Shown here in pieces: positions 62,699 through 64,000 of a DNA stretch of 64,000 bases (its first letter is position 1; the number at the start of each line of letters is the position of its first letter). Origin of the DNA: Paraspadella gotoi (lineage: Eukaryota; Chaetognatha); NCBI GenBank assembly GCA_051294375.1, contig CM119264.1, positions 23,848,002 through 23,912,001 of the forward strand. The letters run 5' to 3'. The notes under the pieces were generated by a model that was not told where the DNA came from, did not search any database, and was given only the letters and a program-made list of their open reading frames with translations. The position numbers and the translations under genes are program-made.

Positions 62699-64000
62699 GG
62701 AATGTGTGTGTGCTCTGGTTGTTCCTTCTTTCCGTTGAACAAGAAAAACAAATAAAAGGACGGATTTTCTCTCTTTTTTCTTTTTGCTTCTTTGAAAAAG
62801 TGAAAAAAGGGAGAAAAGACCAAAAGGGATATGTAGTATCATTTCATAAGTCTAAAATGTATTTGCAGTCGAAATACTGCATTATTATATATCTAAGCAA
62901 TAACAAAAATTTGGTTTCTGTTTACTTAAATGCATGAGACGAACAAAAGAACAAAAGAAGATGGTGTTCAAAGGACGCAGCTATTTTTGTTCCCGTCCTT
63001 TACAAGATGGAGTCCTGGAGTCTCCTACGGCGATGTAATTTCTTTCTTTTTCGTTTTTCTTTTCCTTTTTTCCTTATTTTCTTTTTTTCTTTCTCATTTT
63101 CACTTAATATTCTTTTTTTTCTCTTCTTTCTTTCTTTTCACTCTTTCTCTGTCTTTTTATTTCAACCCTTCTTTCTATTATTTGGACTATTTCTTTCCTT
63201 CTTTCTTTCTTTTCTCCTTTTCTTTCTGTCCCGCTGCTTTGGAAAATCACCCACCCACCGGCGGCCAGTCTTTTTTTCTTCTCCATCTTTTCTTGACATT
63301 TTCATCCCATCTCCATCAACCATCAACCAGAGTCGCCCTACAAAACCCAGCAACATCAAAAGTCGCCCTATAACCGACGTCGCGATTTTTCTTCAGACAA
63401 TTTCGCCTCTCTCTCCCTCTCTCTCTCTCTCTCTATCTCTCCATGTCTCCTTCTCACTGTTTGTTGTTACAACATTAGCCTCAGTTTCTGTCGTTTAAAT
63501 CATCTAATTGCGCGCATGCTCTCTGCCTCTCTCGCTCTTTCGCTCTCTCTTTCTCTCAGTCTCTCTGTCTCTCTCGCCCCCGAGTCTCTACCTCCTTTGC
63601 TCCGCCACGAGATAGGAAGAGAATTATTAATGGCGCCGGCGAACGAGAGAGATCCAAATATCAGCGATTTTTCCCTTGACTTCTCTTCATATCAGTTCAA
63701 GATCTAATTCATGGAATCCAGATAATGTGGCCCTTGTTGAAAGTCTTCCAGAGGATAACGACCCCAACGCCTAAGTAACACACTCCGCAATCAAAATAGA
63801 GCTCATACATCGCATATGGTCGTTCATAAATTATATATATGAATAGAAACAATTTAAAGATCATTAAGGGACAAGTTTTAAGTCAGAACTTGCATCTGTA
63901 CGTGAAACCATACTTTCGCGATATTTGTTGTTTGTAACATCAACTTTAAATCTTGTTTTAAGTTAGTTATAATCAAGATGATAACCATACTAATTGGACG
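62699..64000. other. No gene seen
   Basis: TTTC-rich at 63040-63230. Short duplication AGTCGCCCTA at 63332 and 63360. AT-rich to the window end. Confidence 0.5.
63406..63445. repeat. (CT)n
   Basis: Short CT array. A second degenerate one lies at 63519-63576. Confidence 0.85.

Noticed and set aside
62287-62937. 216-codon Arg/Glu-rich ORF
   Set aside because: Translation of degenerate (GA)n.

Overview
This 64 kb window is eukaryotic and almost certainly animal, most likely arthropod. It has spliced genes with GT-AG introns of about 400-470 bp, a BEL/Pao LTR retrotransposon (a metazoan-restricted group), a Tc1/mariner relic, a tRNA-derived SINE and many simple repeats. The SSR load suggests a crustacean, but this is a weak inference. 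SSRs are mostly (GA)n/(CT)n, with (GAAA)n, (GACGA-type CGA)n and (AAT)n as well; (AC)n arrays are essentially absent. The sequence is a scaffold with eleven N gaps (sizes 10, 25 and 123-425), and some of the 'structure' is assembly artefact.

Layout. 1-8.4 kb: unique AT-rich sequence broken by five large gaps and by CGT, GA and GAAA repeats, with no supported gene. 8.6-9.8 kb: a broken mariner-like transposase on the minus strand. 10-13.9 kb: SSRs, (CGA)n arrays and an 18-bp minisatellite. 13,974-16,385: the one intact host gene, a four-exon plus-strand gene for a 364-residue type II membrane protein of the beta-1,3-galactosyltransferase family (GT31). All exon junctions agree in phase. Its DxD metal-binding motif is not canonical. 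16.4-30 kb: SSRs, a complex repeat array (21.8-23.9 kb) and a 45-bp minisatellite (28.8-29.1 kb). 30.7-30.9 kb: tRNA-derived SINE. 32.7 kb: second copy of a dispersed repeat also seen at the window start. 34-36.8 kb: nested local duplications, one of which meets a 25-N gap and looks like an unmerged contig overlap. 36.8-45 kb: SSRs and a CpG-rich block at 38.8-39.35 kb. 45.7-50.7 kb: a decayed, 5'-truncated BEL/Pao element with RT, RNase H and integrase remnants. 51.4-56.25 kb: a roughly 2.4-kb sequence present twice on either side of a 25-N gap, very probably a false duplication. 56.25-56.6 kb: end of a non-LTR retrotransposon RT. 56.6-64 kb: SSR-rich sequence without a supported gene.

Most long ORFs in the window are translations of microsatellites (poly-SL, poly-RE, poly-KE, poly-FLS) and are not genes. 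The glycosyltransferase is a single Golgi-type enzyme gene with no functional partner nearby. The remaining recognisable coding sequence belongs to dead mobile elements.
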